From Gp1-AA133 sp964641665 (GTDB taxonomy: Bacteria; Acidobacteriota; Terriglobia; Terriglobales; Acidobacteriaceae), in contig CAZXKO010000030.1 in the NCBI GenBank assembly GCA_964641665.1, forward strand, positions 1 through 64,000: 64,000 nt of DNA, written 5' to 3'. Positions within the stretch are counted from its first letter, which is position 1; every line of letters starts with the position of its first letter. Positions 9,109 to 18,542 of the stretch are shown here, piece after piece. The position numbers and the translations under genes are program-made. Under the pieces are notes generated by a model. That model was not told where the DNA came from and did no database searches. It saw only the letters and a list, made by a program, of their open reading frames with translations.

Positions 9109-9755
9109 CTAGAAGCGGATGGTGGGACCGAAGGTTACCCGGACGTTGTTGTGGGTGCCGTTCTTGAAGTAAATCTCGTCCCCGGCCTCCAGACGCAATC
9201 CGATGGGCCCAACGAATCCCTCAACCCCCAAGCCGGGTAGATCGCGGCAGCCGTGTTGCCGGTGGTTACGTCGCTGAGCGCGTTTTGGAATCCGGCACTG
9301 GCGTTCTGGTTTGAGACGCTGACGTTCACCAGCCCGGCCTTGAAAGTTCCGAACAGCCGGGCGTGTCCGCCGCTGGTTTCGGACTTTGGACCAAACAAGG
9401 CGTGCAACGTGCGCAGGTCGGTGTTGACGAGCTGCGTGCTCCCACCGTGGGTGAAGGTGGTGGTGAAGTTGCGCTTGAAGTCGTAGGCCATCTCGGCTTC
9501 GATCTGGACGTTGTTGCGGACGTTGAAGGCGGCGCGTCCGCCGAGGCCGACGAAGTTGATGTGAGGGCTGGGATGGCTGAGGTTGAAGTAATCGACGAAG
9601 GCACCCACTTCGATGTGATCGTCGCCGCCGGAAGTCGGACGGCTCTGCGCCCTGAGCGAAGGTGCGAGAAAGCAGACCACGAGTACGGCTGTGATTCCAC
9701 TGCGTTTAATGCGTGATGAGTCTCCTGCTGTTGGGTTGATGTTCTTCGGCCACAC
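9109..9755 (-). CDS. Outer-membrane beta-barrel protein, frameshifted near the 3' end
   Basis: Predicted small outer-membrane barrel. It starts at a GTG (9755), with a signal sequence ITAVLVVCFLAPSLRAQ and alternating strands (VEVGAFVDYFNLS, VGLGGRAAFNV, QIEAEMAYDFKRNF). As read, the frame ends at 9135 in a non-barrel tail. If one G is added at about 9237 (CCGG to CCGGG) the frame continues as IYPGLGVEGFVGPIGLRLE and ends VTFGPTIRF at 9109-9111. That gives the C-terminal Phe expected for barrel insertion. The lesion is either a real frameshift or a sequence error. The substrate is unknown. Confidence 0.7.
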
Positions 9756-9892
9756 GTTTCCCTGTGAGTTTCAACAGCAGGCAGAAGGCGGGATGGTGGT
9801 CGTGGAAGTTGAGATGCCGTGCCAGGAGGCAGGGTTGGACTAACTCTGATTGGGTCCAAGCACGCGCCGGCCCAGGAGATGCAAAACAAAAC

Positions 9893-9916
9893 GGCGCGGA
9901 CCTGGCCGTCCGCGCC
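9893..9916 (-). terminator. Rho-independent terminator
   Basis: Perfect 8-bp stem GGCGCGGA/TCCGCGCC with an eight-base loop. On the minus strand it is followed by GTTTTGTTTT. It lies 26 bases downstream of the stop of the 9942-10346 gene. Confidence 0.75.
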
Positions 9917-9941
9917 GCGATTCGGAATTACTTAGTTCACC

Positions 9942-10346
9942 CTACTGGAGATGGTTTACTTTCATGGCGGTCTGTACGGGGCTGGTGGAACTTCCGCGGG
10001 ACTCGATCGACACTACCAGGTACTCACGTTCTTTCTTACCGTCGGTGCTGGTGTGGAGGAAGAATCGGTCCTCGTCAATGCGGTAGCCGACTTCTTTGCC
10101 GATCGGCAACAACGCCGGATGTTTGGTGTCTTTGGGGCGCAGATGGAACAGGACGTCGTCGCCCTGGACCACGTATTCCTGGCAAATAGTGGCGTCGGCC
10201 GCATTCGCGTTGGAACTCGGATTTTCAAACACGGTGCACTGCAGCGATTCCATCTGGAGCAGTTGGCCGGTGCGGTACTTCTTCGGATCCTGGGCTTGAG
10301 CCAGAGACGCGAGCAGCAGAACCGCGAATGCCAGTCTGGATTTCAT
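9942..10346 (-). CDS. Small secreted protein of unknown function
   Basis: 134 aa. The ATG at 10346 is preferred because GAGGAAAGC precedes it and a signal peptide begins there (MKSRLAFAVLLLASLAQAQ); an earlier ATG at 10400 would bury the signal. The mature part of about 115 residues has two cysteines (LQCTVF and ATICQEY) that may form a disulfide, and a mostly beta pattern. I do not recognise a family. It has its own terminator and lies upstream of the convergent end of aroA, separated by about 130 bases. Confidence 0.8.
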   Translation of the reverse strand: MKSRLAFAVLLLASLAQAQDPKKYRTGQLLQMESLQCTVFENPSSNANAADATICQEYVVQGDDVLFHLRPKDTKHPALLPIGKEVGYRIDEDRFFLHTSTDGKKEREYLVVSIESRGSSTSPVQTAMKVNHLQ

Positions 10347-10477
10347 CAAGCTTTCCTCGTCCCTGGTTTTAATGGGCGACGCAATCGGAACGAGTTCCAT
10401 TGTTGGACAGAAGCTGTTGCTTCGGAAGATAACGCCAGTAACCGCGGGCGGGTAACTACTGGAAGAGAGCGCTGAAA

Positions 10478-11779
10478 CTAGCGCTGGACGAGGCTTTCCA
10501 GGGTTTCGAAAAAGGACGGGAAGGAGATGACGGCAGCGTCGGCGCCATGGATCTGGGTGTCGCCCTCGGCACGCAGGGCGGCAATGGCGAAGGCCATGGC
10601 GATGCGGTGATCACCGAAGGAGTCGAGTTCGGCGCCGTGCAGTTTCTGGCCGCCGGGAACGGTGACACCGTCTTCGTGCTCTTCGACCTGGGCTCCCATG
10701 GCGCCCAGGTTGGTGGTAATGGCTTTAATGCGGTCGCACTCCTTGACGCGAAGCTCCTTGGCGTCGCGGATGCGGATGCCCTGTTCGGTGAAGGGCGCGA
10801 TGGCGGCGAGCACGGGAAGTTCGTCGATGAGGGCGGCGGAGTCGGCGCCGGCAATTTCGGCCGCTTTCAAGTGCTGGCCTTCGACGCGGACGGTGCCCAC
10901 GAGCTCGCCGTGCTGCTCTTCGAGCTGCGTGATCGAGATGCGAACGCCGAGGCCGATGAGAATGTCGAGGAGGCGGGCGCGGGTGGGATTCATCAGGAGC
11001 GTGTCAATCACCAATTGGGAGCTCGGAAACAACGCGGCGGCGCAGAAAAAGAAGGCGGCGCTGGAAAGGTCGCCTGGGACACGGGCTTCGATGGCCTGCA
11101 ATTTTTGCCCGCCGGCGATGCGCGTGGCGTTTCCGTTGCGGCCGAGTTCCGCGCCGAAGGCGCGCAGGGCCACTTCCCCGTGATCGCGGGTACGGAGCGG
11201 CTCTTCGACGCAGGTTTCTCCTTTCGCAAAAAGGCCGGCAAACAGCACGCAGGATTTCACCTGGGCACTGGCGACGGGCATGCGGTACTGGATCGCGTTC
11301 AGGTGACCGCCAGTGATGTGCAGAGGCGGACGGTCGTCGGCGGTGGCGGTGATTTTCGCGCCCATGGCCGAGAGCGGTTTCATGATGCGCGCCATGGGGC
11401 GGCGGGTGAGCGACTCGTCGCCGAACATCTCGCTGGTGAAGTCTTGTCCAGCGAGGATGCCGCTCAGCATGCGCATGGTGGAACCGGAGTTGCCGCAGTC
11501 GAGGGATGTGGTGGGCGGGGTCAGTGTGGGTCCGCGGCCTTCGATTTCGATCACGTTCGCGGCCGCGTCCGTGCGCTTCCAGTGGACGCCGAGCGAGCGC
11601 AGGCAAGCCAGAGTGCTGGCGCAATCGGCGCCGGTGGAGTAGTTCTCGAGGCGCGACTTCCCTTCCGCGATGCCGGCGAGCATCGCATAGCGATGAGAGA
11701 TGGATTTGTCGCCAGGGAGGCGCAGGCTGCCTTGCACATGCTTCGCCGGATGAATGGTGACGGAGGGGCCGGATTTCAT
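10478..11779 (-). CDS. aroA: 3-phosphoshikimate 1-carboxyvinyltransferase (EPSP synthase)
   Basis: A 433-aa enzyme of the shikimate pathway, joining phosphoenolpyruvate to shikimate-3-phosphate in the cytosol. Family signatures are all present: GDKSISHRYAMLAGIAEG near the N-terminus (catalytic Lys), LDCGNSGSTMRMLSG for PEP binding, SAQVKSC, DELPVLAAIAPF, LRVKECDRI and FGDHRIAMAFAIAA. The length is normal and the frame is intact. It is a single gene here; no other aro genes lie next to it. It is divergent from the transglutaminase-TPR gene at 11906, with about 125 bases shared as promoter space. Confidence 0.98.
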   Translation of the reverse strand: MKSGPSVTIHPAKHVQGSLRLPGDKSISHRYAMLAGIAEGKSRLENYSTGADCASTLACLRSLGVHWKRTDAAANVIEIEGRGPTLTPPTTSLDCGNSGSTMRMLSGILAGQDFTSEMFGDESLTRRPMARIMKPLSAMGAKITATADDRPPLHITGGHLNAIQYRMPVASAQVKSCVLFAGLFAKGETCVEEPLRTRDHGEVALRAFGAELGRNGNATRIAGGQKLQAIEARVPGDLSSAAFFFCAAALFPSSQLVIDTLLMNPTRARLLDILIGLGVRISITQLEEQHGELVGTVRVEGQHLKAAEIAGADSAALIDELPVLAAIAPFTEQGIRIRDAKELRVKECDRIKAITTNLGAMGAQVEEHEDGVTVPGGQKLHGAELDSFGDHRIAMAFAIAALRAEGDTQIHGADAAVISFPSFFETLESLVQR

Positions 11780-11905
11780 TGCCTATTTACTATAGCGGAT
11801 AAGGCGCACGGAGGCGTGGTTCCAGCGGATGGGAGCCATCACACCTGCCGGTGACGACGTCCTCCCTCATTTGATTTTCACTCTCCTTCGTATTACAACC
11901 CATGC

Positions 11906-14900
11906 ATGCTTCGCCGTTGCGTGACGCTGTTGCTCGCCCTGGGCTTTGCCGTTTCGATCGCAGCTCAGACTTCCCCTCCCACCGCCAAACCGGACACCTC
12001 GCAGGAGGCGCTCGTCTACGAAAAGATTCGCAACCTGGTGCGCTTTGAAAATGACGGCACGGGGATTCGCGATACGACGGCCGTCATCCGGGTGCAGAGC
12101 CAGGCGGGCGTGGAGGAGATGGGGCAGCTGATCTTTGGGTACTCGTCGGCCACCGAGGAGTTGCAGATCGACTACGTGCGCGTGCGGAAGCCCGACGGGA
12201 AAACGGTCGAGACGGCGCCGGGCAGCGCGCAGGACTTCGCTCCTGACATTTTGAAGGAAGCGCCGATGTATAGCGACTACCGGCAACGGCACGTGTCGGT
12301 GGTGAGCCTGCAGACGGGCGACGTGCTGGAGTATCACACGGTGACCAAGGTGAAGCCGCTGGCGTCGAATGAGTTCTGGTACGAGCATGTCTTCCCTACC
12401 CACGCGGCGGTCGTCGACGAGAGCCTGGAGATCGATGTTCCGAAGACGCGAGTGGTAAAGCTGAAGAGTCCCGATCACAAGTATGAGGTGCGCGAAGAGG
12501 GCGACCGGCGCGTCTACAGCTGGAGCATCAAGGATTTCACGCCGGACCGCAAGGCCGAACGCGAGGACGAGGGAAACGAATATCCCGAGCCGGACGTCCA
12601 GTTGTCGACCTTCGCCGACTGGGAAGCGATTGCGCACTGGTACGCGGGGTTGCAGGGCGAGCGGGTAACCGTCGATGACGGGGTGCGCCGGAAGGCCGCG
12701 GAGTTGACTAAGGGAGCAACCACGCCGGCGGAGAAAACGCGCCGGCTTTATGACCACGTGGCGCGCAACATCCGGTATGTGAGCCTGTCGTTTGGTGTGG
12801 GGCGGTTGCAGCCGCATGCGGCGTCGGAGGTGCTGGAGAACGGCTACGGCGACTGCAAGGACAAGCACACGCTGCTGCAATCCCTGCTGCGTGCCGAGGG
12901 GATTCAGAGCTACCCGGTGCTGATCGGGAGCAGCCGCAAGCTGGACCCGGACGTGCCGTCCCCGGCGCAGTTTGACCACGTGATCACTGCGGTGCAGTTC
13001 GACAAGAGTTCCGATTTCACCTGGCTTGACTCGACCGCCGAGGTGGCGCCGTACGGGTTGATCATGTACCAGCTGCGCAACAAGCAGGCCCTGCTGGCTT
13101 CGAACGACAGCAAGGCGGGCTTGCGCCGCACCGTGGCGGACGCGCCCATCAAGAACCTGCTGGCGATGAATATCGATGGCAAATATACGGAGCCGGGCGC
13201 GATGGATGCCAGGATCGAGATTACGGCCCAGGGCGACAGTGATCTGCCGGTCCGCATGGCCTTCCGACGCGTGCCTGAGGCGCAGTGGGAGCCGGTGCTG
13301 CGTTACTTGTCGGCGGTGTGGGGGCTGGCCGGGGACGTGACGGATGTGCACATCGATTCGCTGGAAGATACCAGCAAGCCGTTCCACGCGACGTATCACT
13401 TCCACAAAGACGGCTACTTCATGGTGCCGAGTTCGGGGGCGAGCTTTGCGGTCCTGCCGCCTCTGGGACGCGCCCGCATGGTCGCGCCGGGGAAGAAGAA
13501 CCGCTCCGAACCGATCGATGTTGGACCGGTCGAGGAGCGCATATACCGCGCGCACATCCAGGTGCCCGCGAACTACACGATTCATGTTCCAACTGACGTG
13601 CGCATGACGCGGGACTTCGGGGAGTATTCCTCATCGTACGTTCTGGGCAAGGGCACGCTCACCGCCGAGCGGCGCATGCTGGTGAAGGTGAACGAACTGC
13701 CGGCGACGCGGCGCGCGGACTTCGAATCGTTCCGCACGGTGACGAGCGCGGCGGCGGAACAGGGGCTGTGGTGCAGCATTACTCCGGCGTCGGCGTCGGC
13801 GGTGGCGTCAGAGGCGCGGGCGGCAAGCACGCCGCGCGAGATGCGCACAGCTGGAGGCGCGGCACTGCAGCGGCAGGACTTCAAGGCGGCGGTGGACCTG
13901 CTGAAACGGGCGGCGGACCAGGATCCCAAGCAAAAGGATCTGTGGGATGACCTGGGGCGGGCTTATGCGGGACTGAACCAGCACGACGACGCGATCGCGG
14001 CTTTTCGAAAGCAGATCGAGATCGATCCTTACCACGCGCACGCCAACGGCGATCTGGCGGCGGAGCTGCAACAGCAAGGCAAGCTGGAGGACGCTGTCGC
14101 CGCGTACCGTAAACAGGTGGAGATCACGCCGTCGGACCAGCTTCCACACAAGAACCTGGGATTGCTGCTGGCGCAGATGAAGCGCGACGACGAGGCGCGG
14201 GCGGAGTTGGAAACGGCGGCTTCGATTCCGCCAGACGATGCCCAGATCAAGCTTGCGCTGGCCCAGGTGTATGGACGGTCGGGGAACAAGGAGAAGTCGG
14301 AAGCGCTGATGAAGGCGGTGACGGGATCGTCGGCGCCGGATAGCGGGAGCGACATTTTCGCTTCGGCGTTGAAAGACAACATGGACCCGAACGAGGCGCT
14401 GCACGACGCGCGTGAGACGCTCGACGACATTGGGGATCATTTTGATTCGGGGGAGTACGACCGGCTGGGTCCGTCGGCGTACTCGGCGATGAACCTGGTG
14501 GCGCTGGGCTGGGCGCGCATTGGCTGGGCGAAGTTCCTGCAGGGAGACTTGCTGGAAGCGATGCAGTACATGAATTCGGCGTGGATGCTGACGCAGTCGG
14601 GCACGATCGGAACCCGGCTGGCGCGGGTTCTGGAGAAAGAGAATCAGCGCGAGAAGGCGCGGCACATGTTCGCGATGGCCGTTGCTGCGGGAGGACCAGA
14701 GGCGCAGGCGTCGCGCGATCAGGTGACGCGGCTGGCGGCGAGCCCGGACGACGCGCAGAAAGAGATCGCCGGGGCCGCAGCCGAGTTGCTGCAGGAACGC
14801 ACGGTGAAGCTTTCTGGCCTGCCAACAGTGAAAGGATCGGCGCGCTTTGCGCTGGTGTTCGAGCAGTCGAATCAACCGACCCGGGCCGAGTATCTCGACG

Positions 14901-15064
14901 GCGATGCGGCACTGCAGGGAGTGGGCGACAAACTGAGGAGCCAGAGCTTCCCAGTGAAATTTCCGGATGCGTCGTCGGTGAAGATCATTCGCCGGGCAAA
15001 GGTGTCGTGTGATGGGGCGGGGTGTTCGGCGGTGCTGCTGCTGGTGGAGAGTTTGCAGCCGTAG
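11906..15064 (+). CDS. DUF3857-transglutaminase-TPR protein
   Basis: A 1052-aa secreted protein. The signal peptide MLRRCVTLLLALGFAVSIAAQ is followed by a DUF3857 domain (about 40-210) and a transglutaminase-like core. That core has a complete catalytic triad: Cys316 in GYGDCKDKHTLL, His358 in FDHVITAV and Asp375 in WLDSTAEV. After a beta-rich region there are TPR helices (about 650-810, DYNQHDDAIAAF-like units) and a further helical C-terminus. In this family the intact triad suggests protease or transamidase activity on an unknown extracytoplasmic substrate. It is monocistronic by position. Confidence 0.9.
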   Translation: MLRRCVTLLLALGFAVSIAAQTSPPTAKPDTSQEALVYEKIRNLVRFENDGTGIRDTTAVIRVQSQAGVEEMGQLIFGYSSATEELQIDYVRVRKPDGKTVETAPGSAQDFAPDILKEAPMYSDYRQRHVSVVSLQTGDVLEYHTVTKVKPLASNEFWYEHVFPTHAAVVDESLEIDVPKTRVVKLKSPDHKYEVREEGDRRVYSWSIKDFTPDRKAEREDEGNEYPEPDVQLSTFADWEAIAHWYAGLQGERVTVDDGVRRKAAELTKGATTPAEKTRRLYDHVARNIRYVSLSFGVGRLQPHAASEVLENGYGDCKDKHTLLQSLLRAEGIQSYPVLIGSSRKLDPDVPSPAQFDHVITAVQFDKSSDFTWLDSTAEVAPYGLIMYQLRNKQALLASNDSKAGLRRTVADAPIKNLLAMNIDGKYTEPGAMDARIEITAQGDSDLPVRMAFRRVPEAQWEPVLRYLSAVWGLAGDVTDVHIDSLEDTSKPFHATYHFHKDGYFMVPSSGASFAVLPPLGRARMVAPGKKNRSEPIDVGPVEERIYRAHIQVPANYTIHVPTDVRMTRDFGEYSSSYVLGKGTLTAERRMLVKVNELPATRRADFESFRTVTSAAAEQGLWCSITPASASAVASEARAASTPREMRTAGGAALQRQDFKAAVDLLKRAADQDPKQKDLWDDLGRAYAGLNQHDDAIAAFRKQIEIDPYHAHANGDLAAELQQQGKLEDAVAAYRKQVEITPSDQLPHKNLGLLLAQMKRDDEARAELETAASIPPDDAQIKLALAQVYGRSGNKEKSEALMKAVTGSSAPDSGSDIFASALKDNMDPNEALHDARETLDDIGDHFDSGEYDRLGPSAYSAMNLVALGWARIGWAKFLQGDLLEAMQYMNSAWMLTQSGTIGTRLARVLEKENQREKARHMFAMAVAAGGPEAQASRDQVTRLAASPDDAQKEIAGAAAELLQERTVKLSGLPTVKGSARFALVFEQSNQPTRAEYLDGDAALQGVGDKLRSQSFPVKFPDASSVKIIRRAKVSCDGAGCSAVLLLVESLQP

Positions 15065-15163
15065 GGATGGGTCAGGGCTCAGCAAGTCATCTCATAAACA
15101 AAGGGCCCTTTACCACTGTTGGTGCAACCATTCGATAACAGCGTGGCGGTGAAGGAGAGTTTA

Positions 15164-15791
15164 TTGAGGTCCATGCTGGCGGCTCAACTACTGCTTCTCT
15201 CGTCCGTGGCGTTAGGCGCCGACAAGCCTGCTTCATGCGAGCTTGCAAGTAAGAGTATCGTGAGCCATTCTTCCGCCGGGCTCGCCCAGGTCAGTAACTT
15301 GGGGGACATTGAGATTACATGCCGTGTCCCGGCGCGGCCGTTCCCGATCAAGCCGGGCGGGAGTCGAAACGGTCTCACCGCAGCCACCATTGCTTACAAG
15401 ATCTCTCCGGATGGCAGTAAGAAATTAGTACCTTCGGAAGTGCATCAATCTGGCGGCGGGGGTGGCGGCTTCAGGCCTGACCCGGAACCAGAATTCGTTC
15501 TGTTCCACTTTCACATTCCACTCGAATCCGCCGAGCGTGATGCGGAGGCCAGCAGGTTTCTTGCCAAGCTAGAAGAGCCGATGCCAGCGGAGCAAATCAC
15601 AGAGAATGCTCACCAGCAAGCGCTGGAACGGACTCGTAAGTTCGCTTACCAACATTGGGTGGGTCATTTTCCAAGTGGAGTGCCGCATCTTGGACGGTGA
15701 CCGCGTGATCTGGGTCGGCATCGTTGAACTTGAAGTGGTATTCAAAGCCCGTTTCTCTGACGTTGGGCTGCCTGCCTCTCCTCCGGTCTAG
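15164..15791 (+). CDS. Secreted protein of unknown function, one-base frameshift
   Basis: The TTG at 15164 sits just after AAGGAGAG; the ATG at 15173 is the alternative. Both give a signal peptide (MLAAQLLLLSSVALGA). The first frame ends at 15700, but removing one T from the TTTT at about 15667-15670 joins HWVGHF to QVECRILDGDR and continues to GLPASPPV, stopping at 15789-15791. The rejoined protein is about 208 aa. It has two early cysteines and a GGGGGG linker near residue 105. I do not recognise the family. The homopolymer position makes a sequencing error possible. Confidence 0.6.
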
Positions 15792-15890
15792 TGGTATCCG
15801 CCTTCAGACCCGGCGTCCAGAACTCTTCTCACTCATTGCCGCATAACCAGCGGTGTAACCATCGCAGATGAAATTGCGAATCCTCAGCAG

Positions 15891-16428
15891 TCAGCTAAGG
15901 GGTCTCGCTGCGAGCGTCTGCTCGAGAAACGCCAACAAGCTCTGATCACGCCGGGAGCCGAGCCTGCGCGCTAGCAAATAAAGGCCGATACAGTACGGCC
16001 CGGCCAGTGCGCTCAGCGTCAGACCGATAGCGGGATCGGTGGTGAAGTGGGTTCCAGCACTAAGGTCAAGCAGGTTTGGCACGATTCCGACGAAAGCCAT
16101 ACCCAGCATTAGAACGAGCGTATAGCGAGTCACTCGCCTGACCAAGGGGGCTAAGTCGAAATGCCCCTCGATTCGGGTTCCAGCGCAAGCCGCCTCCCAT
16201 TTGCCGTAGAAGCTTGGGTGCGAACCGACTCGCGTTCTCTCTTGTTAGCCGGAATGTGTTGCCCTCCACTACTCCATAAATCGGATGAGACCCGCCACTC
16301 CAAACCAGGCGAATGAACCATGGCATCGCGGTATACAGCACAGCTTCGATGTCTATCGACCGAAGTAGCGCATCCGCAACAGCCTCAGGAGCTAAGGCCG
16401 AATGAAGGACCACAGTGTTACGGGACAT
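15891..16428 (-). pseudogene. Membrane protein of unknown function, frameshifted
   Basis: The ATG at 16428 opens a frame (MSRNTVVLHSALAPEAVADA) that drifts into a poor tail after RFAPK at about 16212. Dropping one base there gives RFAPKFYGKWEAACAGTRIEG and carries on into the frame containing HFDLAPLVRRVTRYTLVLM. Two hydrophobic segments follow (about residues 105-120 and 135-160). The repaired product is about 179 aa with a soluble N-terminal half and two membrane helices. The function is unknown. The two halves appear separately as frames 16066-16428 and 15891-16145. Confidence 0.65.
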
Positions 16429-16465
16429 GCGAGTATTAAGAGCACTGCAAAAATTACCATCGCTT

Positions 16466-16873
16466 CTACGCCATCGTCTTCGCTTCCGCCCTGGCTTCGC
16501 GCAGCACCTCGGGCGGGACTTCCTTCAGCGTGACGTGGAATTCGAACATTGGGGTCTCGGTGCCGCGGCCCCAGCGGTGGACTTCCCAATGGGCGCGCAC
16601 GAACTTCACGGTGGCGTGCTGGGTCAGGTCGAGCAGCAGGGGTTGCTGGCCGCGGTAGAACTTCTGCGGGAAGGATACGATTGGCTTCGGTTCCCATGTG
16701 GCTCCGTCGGCCGAGCCGAAGATGCTCACGTCCAGCGATTCCTGCTCGATGATGTTGGTGATGTGGAGGGTAAGCAGGAACACGCGGTTCGCGGCGGGGC
16801 TCACGTCGACGGAAGAGCCGTCGCCTTTGGCGGAGACCGTGGTCTTCTCGGGAACGAGGACGGTGTCAATCAT
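16466..16873 (-). CDS. Conserved-looking cytosolic protein, unknown function
   Basis: 135 aa from the ATG at 16873. An upstream extension of the frame only translates an intergenic repeat (ERSEAKPNEVERP) and is rejected. The protein is mostly beta strand (NRVFLLTLHITNIIEQESLDV, ATVKFVRAHWEVHRWGRG) with a short helical end rich in Glu, Ala and Arg. It has no signal peptide and no cysteines. I do not recognise the family; the pattern resembles small structural or virion-like beta proteins, but that is only an impression. Confidence 0.65.
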   Translation of the reverse strand: MIDTVLVPEKTTVSAKGDGSSVDVSPAANRVFLLTLHITNIIEQESLDVSIFGSADGATWEPKPIVSFPQKFYRGQQPLLLDLTQHATVKFVRAHWEVHRWGRGTETPMFEFHVTLKEVPPEVLREARAEAKTMA

Positions 16874-16954
16874 GGCGGGAGAATTGTAGCAAAGACGAGT
16901 GGAGTGGTTGGCGCGGTTACATGAGAGATGCTTCGCGTGGTGGCATCGCAGGGA

Positions 16955-17060
16955 AACGCAAGGTCGCTCGACTTCGTTCGGCTTCGCCTCACTCCGCTCG
17001 AGATGACAGATCACAGGGACTCTATCGGCTTCGCCTCCTCCGCTCGGGATAACAGATGAT
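16955..17060. repeat. Dispersed intergenic repeat (CTCACTCCGCTC family)
   Basis: Contains TCGACTTCGTTCGGCTTCG, CTCACTCCGCTCGAGATGACAG, and a second shortened unit with CTCCTCCGCTCGGGATAACAG. It is related to the copies at 6733, 18430, 41350-41500 and 46577. Confidence 0.75.
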
Positions 17061-17072
17061 GGGGGACCGCTT

Positions 17073-17867
17073 CTAGTGCAGGGAATCGGCGAATTGGCGG
17101 ATCAGCTTGCCAACCTGTTCGGGCTGTTCCCAGGGAGCGTAGTGTCCGGCTTTGGGGATGAGGTTGAATTTGCTGCCGGAGATGTTTTGGCGCATGAGTT
17201 CGCCGTCGGCTGGCGTCGATAGGCCGTCTTCTTCGCCGATCAGGATCAGGGTGGGCACGTCGATGGTCTTGAGCGTGGGCACGGAGTCGGGGCGCTCGGC
17301 CATACCGCGCTGGACCTGGGCCACGTCGGACGGGGACATTTTCAGCATCATACAGCGCGCCTGGTCTACCAGGTCGGGGCGCGCGGCAAGCGTTGTCTTG
17401 CCGAGCAGTTTGGGAATCATGCTTTCGATGAAGGGTTCGGTGCCGCGCTCGAGCACGTTTTCCGCGGATTTCAGGCGGGTCGCACGGCCCTCGGAAGTGT
17501 CAGGTTGAGGACGGGTGTCACAGAGCACGAGGCCCGCGACTCGTCCGCGAAAGCTTCTCCAGAATTCAAACAGGATGTAGCCGCCGATCGAAGCGCCGCA
17601 GAAGAGGGCGCGGCCGACGTCGGCGTCGTCGAGCACCCGGGCTAAATCCAGAGCGTGTTTTTCCATCGTGGCCGGGCCCTCGCCGACGTCGGAGTCGCCG
17701 TGGGCGCGCAGGTCGGGCAAGATGACGCGGTAGCGGGAGGTGAGGGCTTGCGCCGCGGGGAACCAGAATTCGCGGTGCGCCGGGAAGGGATGCAGGAGAA
17801 CCAGGGGCGGGCCGTCGCCCACGACGGCGTAGGCGATTTCGGCGTCCCCGCTGCGGATGCGGTTCAT
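17073..17867 (-). CDS. Alpha/beta-fold hydrolase
   Basis: 264 aa with the ATG at 17867; an ATG at 17888 would add seven residues, and neither has a clear ribosome site. It carries the oxyanion region LLHPFPAHREFW, a nucleophile elbow GASIGG (Ser in G-x-S-x-G), a late acid in GEEDGLSTP and the catalytic His in KAGHYAPWEQPE. This matches the epoxide-hydrolase/3-oxoadipate-enol-lactonase-like group of soluble hydrolases. Substrate cannot be told from sequence. A repeat-rich gap lies upstream of the neighbouring gene. Confidence 0.88.
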   Translation of the reverse strand: MNRIRSGDAEIAYAVVGDGPPLVLLHPFPAHREFWFPAAQALTSRYRVILPDLRAHGDSDVGEGPATMEKHALDLARVLDDADVGRALFCGASIGGYILFEFWRSFRGRVAGLVLCDTRPQPDTSEGRATRLKSAENVLERGTEPFIESMIPKLLGKTTLAARPDLVDQARCMMLKMSPSDVAQVQRGMAERPDSVPTLKTIDVPTLILIGEEDGLSTPADGELMRQNISGSKFNLIPKAGHYAPWEQPEQVGKLIRQFADSLH

Positions 17868-17927
17868 GCCGGGAATTCTACCCGACATCTACAACCCGGT
17901 TGAGAGCGGCAAGGTTCTCGGGCCGAG

Positions 17928-18245
17928 CTAGGGGGCCGGTACCTCCTGCCCTTGGGGCACGGCAAGGGTCAGGGGTTCCTCCGGCATCACGATCCAGGCC
18001 ACAATGTAACCCACGAAGCCGAAAACGATGCCCGTGAAGAAGGTAATGATGATCCACAAGACCCGTACGAGCGTAACGTCGAGGTCAAAATATTCCGCCA
18101 TGCCGGAGCAGACCCCGGCGATCTTCCGGTTGGCTCTGGGCCGCACCAGGCGTTTGCGAGCCGTCACGGCACCGACGCGTTTCCCGCAGTAGGCACAGAG
18201 GTTGGCGTCGTCTTGGATGACCTTGCCACAGTAATTGCAGTACAT
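17928..18245 (-). CDS. PspC-domain protein with N-terminal zinc ribbon
   Basis: 105 aa from the ATG at 18245, which follows GGAGGCTGAT. A zinc ribbon (MYCNYCG, then LCAYCG; Cys 3, 6, 17, 20) is joined to a PspC domain (RKIAGVCSGMAEYFDLDVTLVRVLW) ending in a membrane helix (IIITFFTGIVFGFVGYIVAW). PspC proteins act in envelope-stress sensing in some bacteria; no pspA or other psp gene is adjacent here, so the role is open. Later ATG choice removes 49 low-quality residues. Confidence 0.9.
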   Translation of the reverse strand: MYCNYCGKVIQDDANLCAYCGKRVGAVTARKRLVRPRANRKIAGVCSGMAEYFDLDVTLVRVLWIIITFFTGIVFGFVGYIVAWIVMPEEPLTLAVPQGQEVPAP

Positions 18246-18395
18246 ATCAGCCTCCACCCACAGTAGGATACGCCGGATGGGGGTGGAAAGTTCCAGGGGG
18301 CGCAGGGGGGGCGTTTTTCTCAGGGCCTGAATGCGGAGCATTCTCAAGGAACTATGACGCAGGCCTATCGTGCTGGTGTCGGCAAATCGCAAGAC

Positions 18396-18500
18396 CAGTG
18401 GTAGAAAAAATCATGCAGGCCAGTCGTATCGCAAGCCAACGCGGGGTCTTTCGACTCCGTTCGGCTGACGCCTCACTCCGCTCCGATGACCGGTCTTTAA
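18396..18500. repeat. Dispersed intergenic repeat, uninterrupted copy
   Basis: Contains GTGGTAGAAAAAATCATG, ACGCGGGGTCTTTCGACT, CGTTCGGCTGACG and CTCACTCCGCTCCGATGACC. It shares the whole arrangement with 6700-6777 and shows what the target of the IS looked like before insertion. Confidence 0.75.
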
Positions 18501-18542
18501 GAGGCGGTGGCGCGAAGAGGCGACAGCGCGAACCGACGTCTT

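Noticed and set aside
10547..11854. 435-codon plus-strand frame
   Set aside because: A shadow of aroA, which carries all its motifs on the minus strand.
11867..13585. 572-codon minus-strand frame
   Set aside because: A shadow of the transglutaminase-TPR gene, very Arg- and His-rich, as expected in high-GC antisense frames.
16874..17014. 47-residue N-terminal extension of the 16466 gene
   Set aside because: It only translates a dispersed repeat; the ATG at 16873 begins protein-like sequence.
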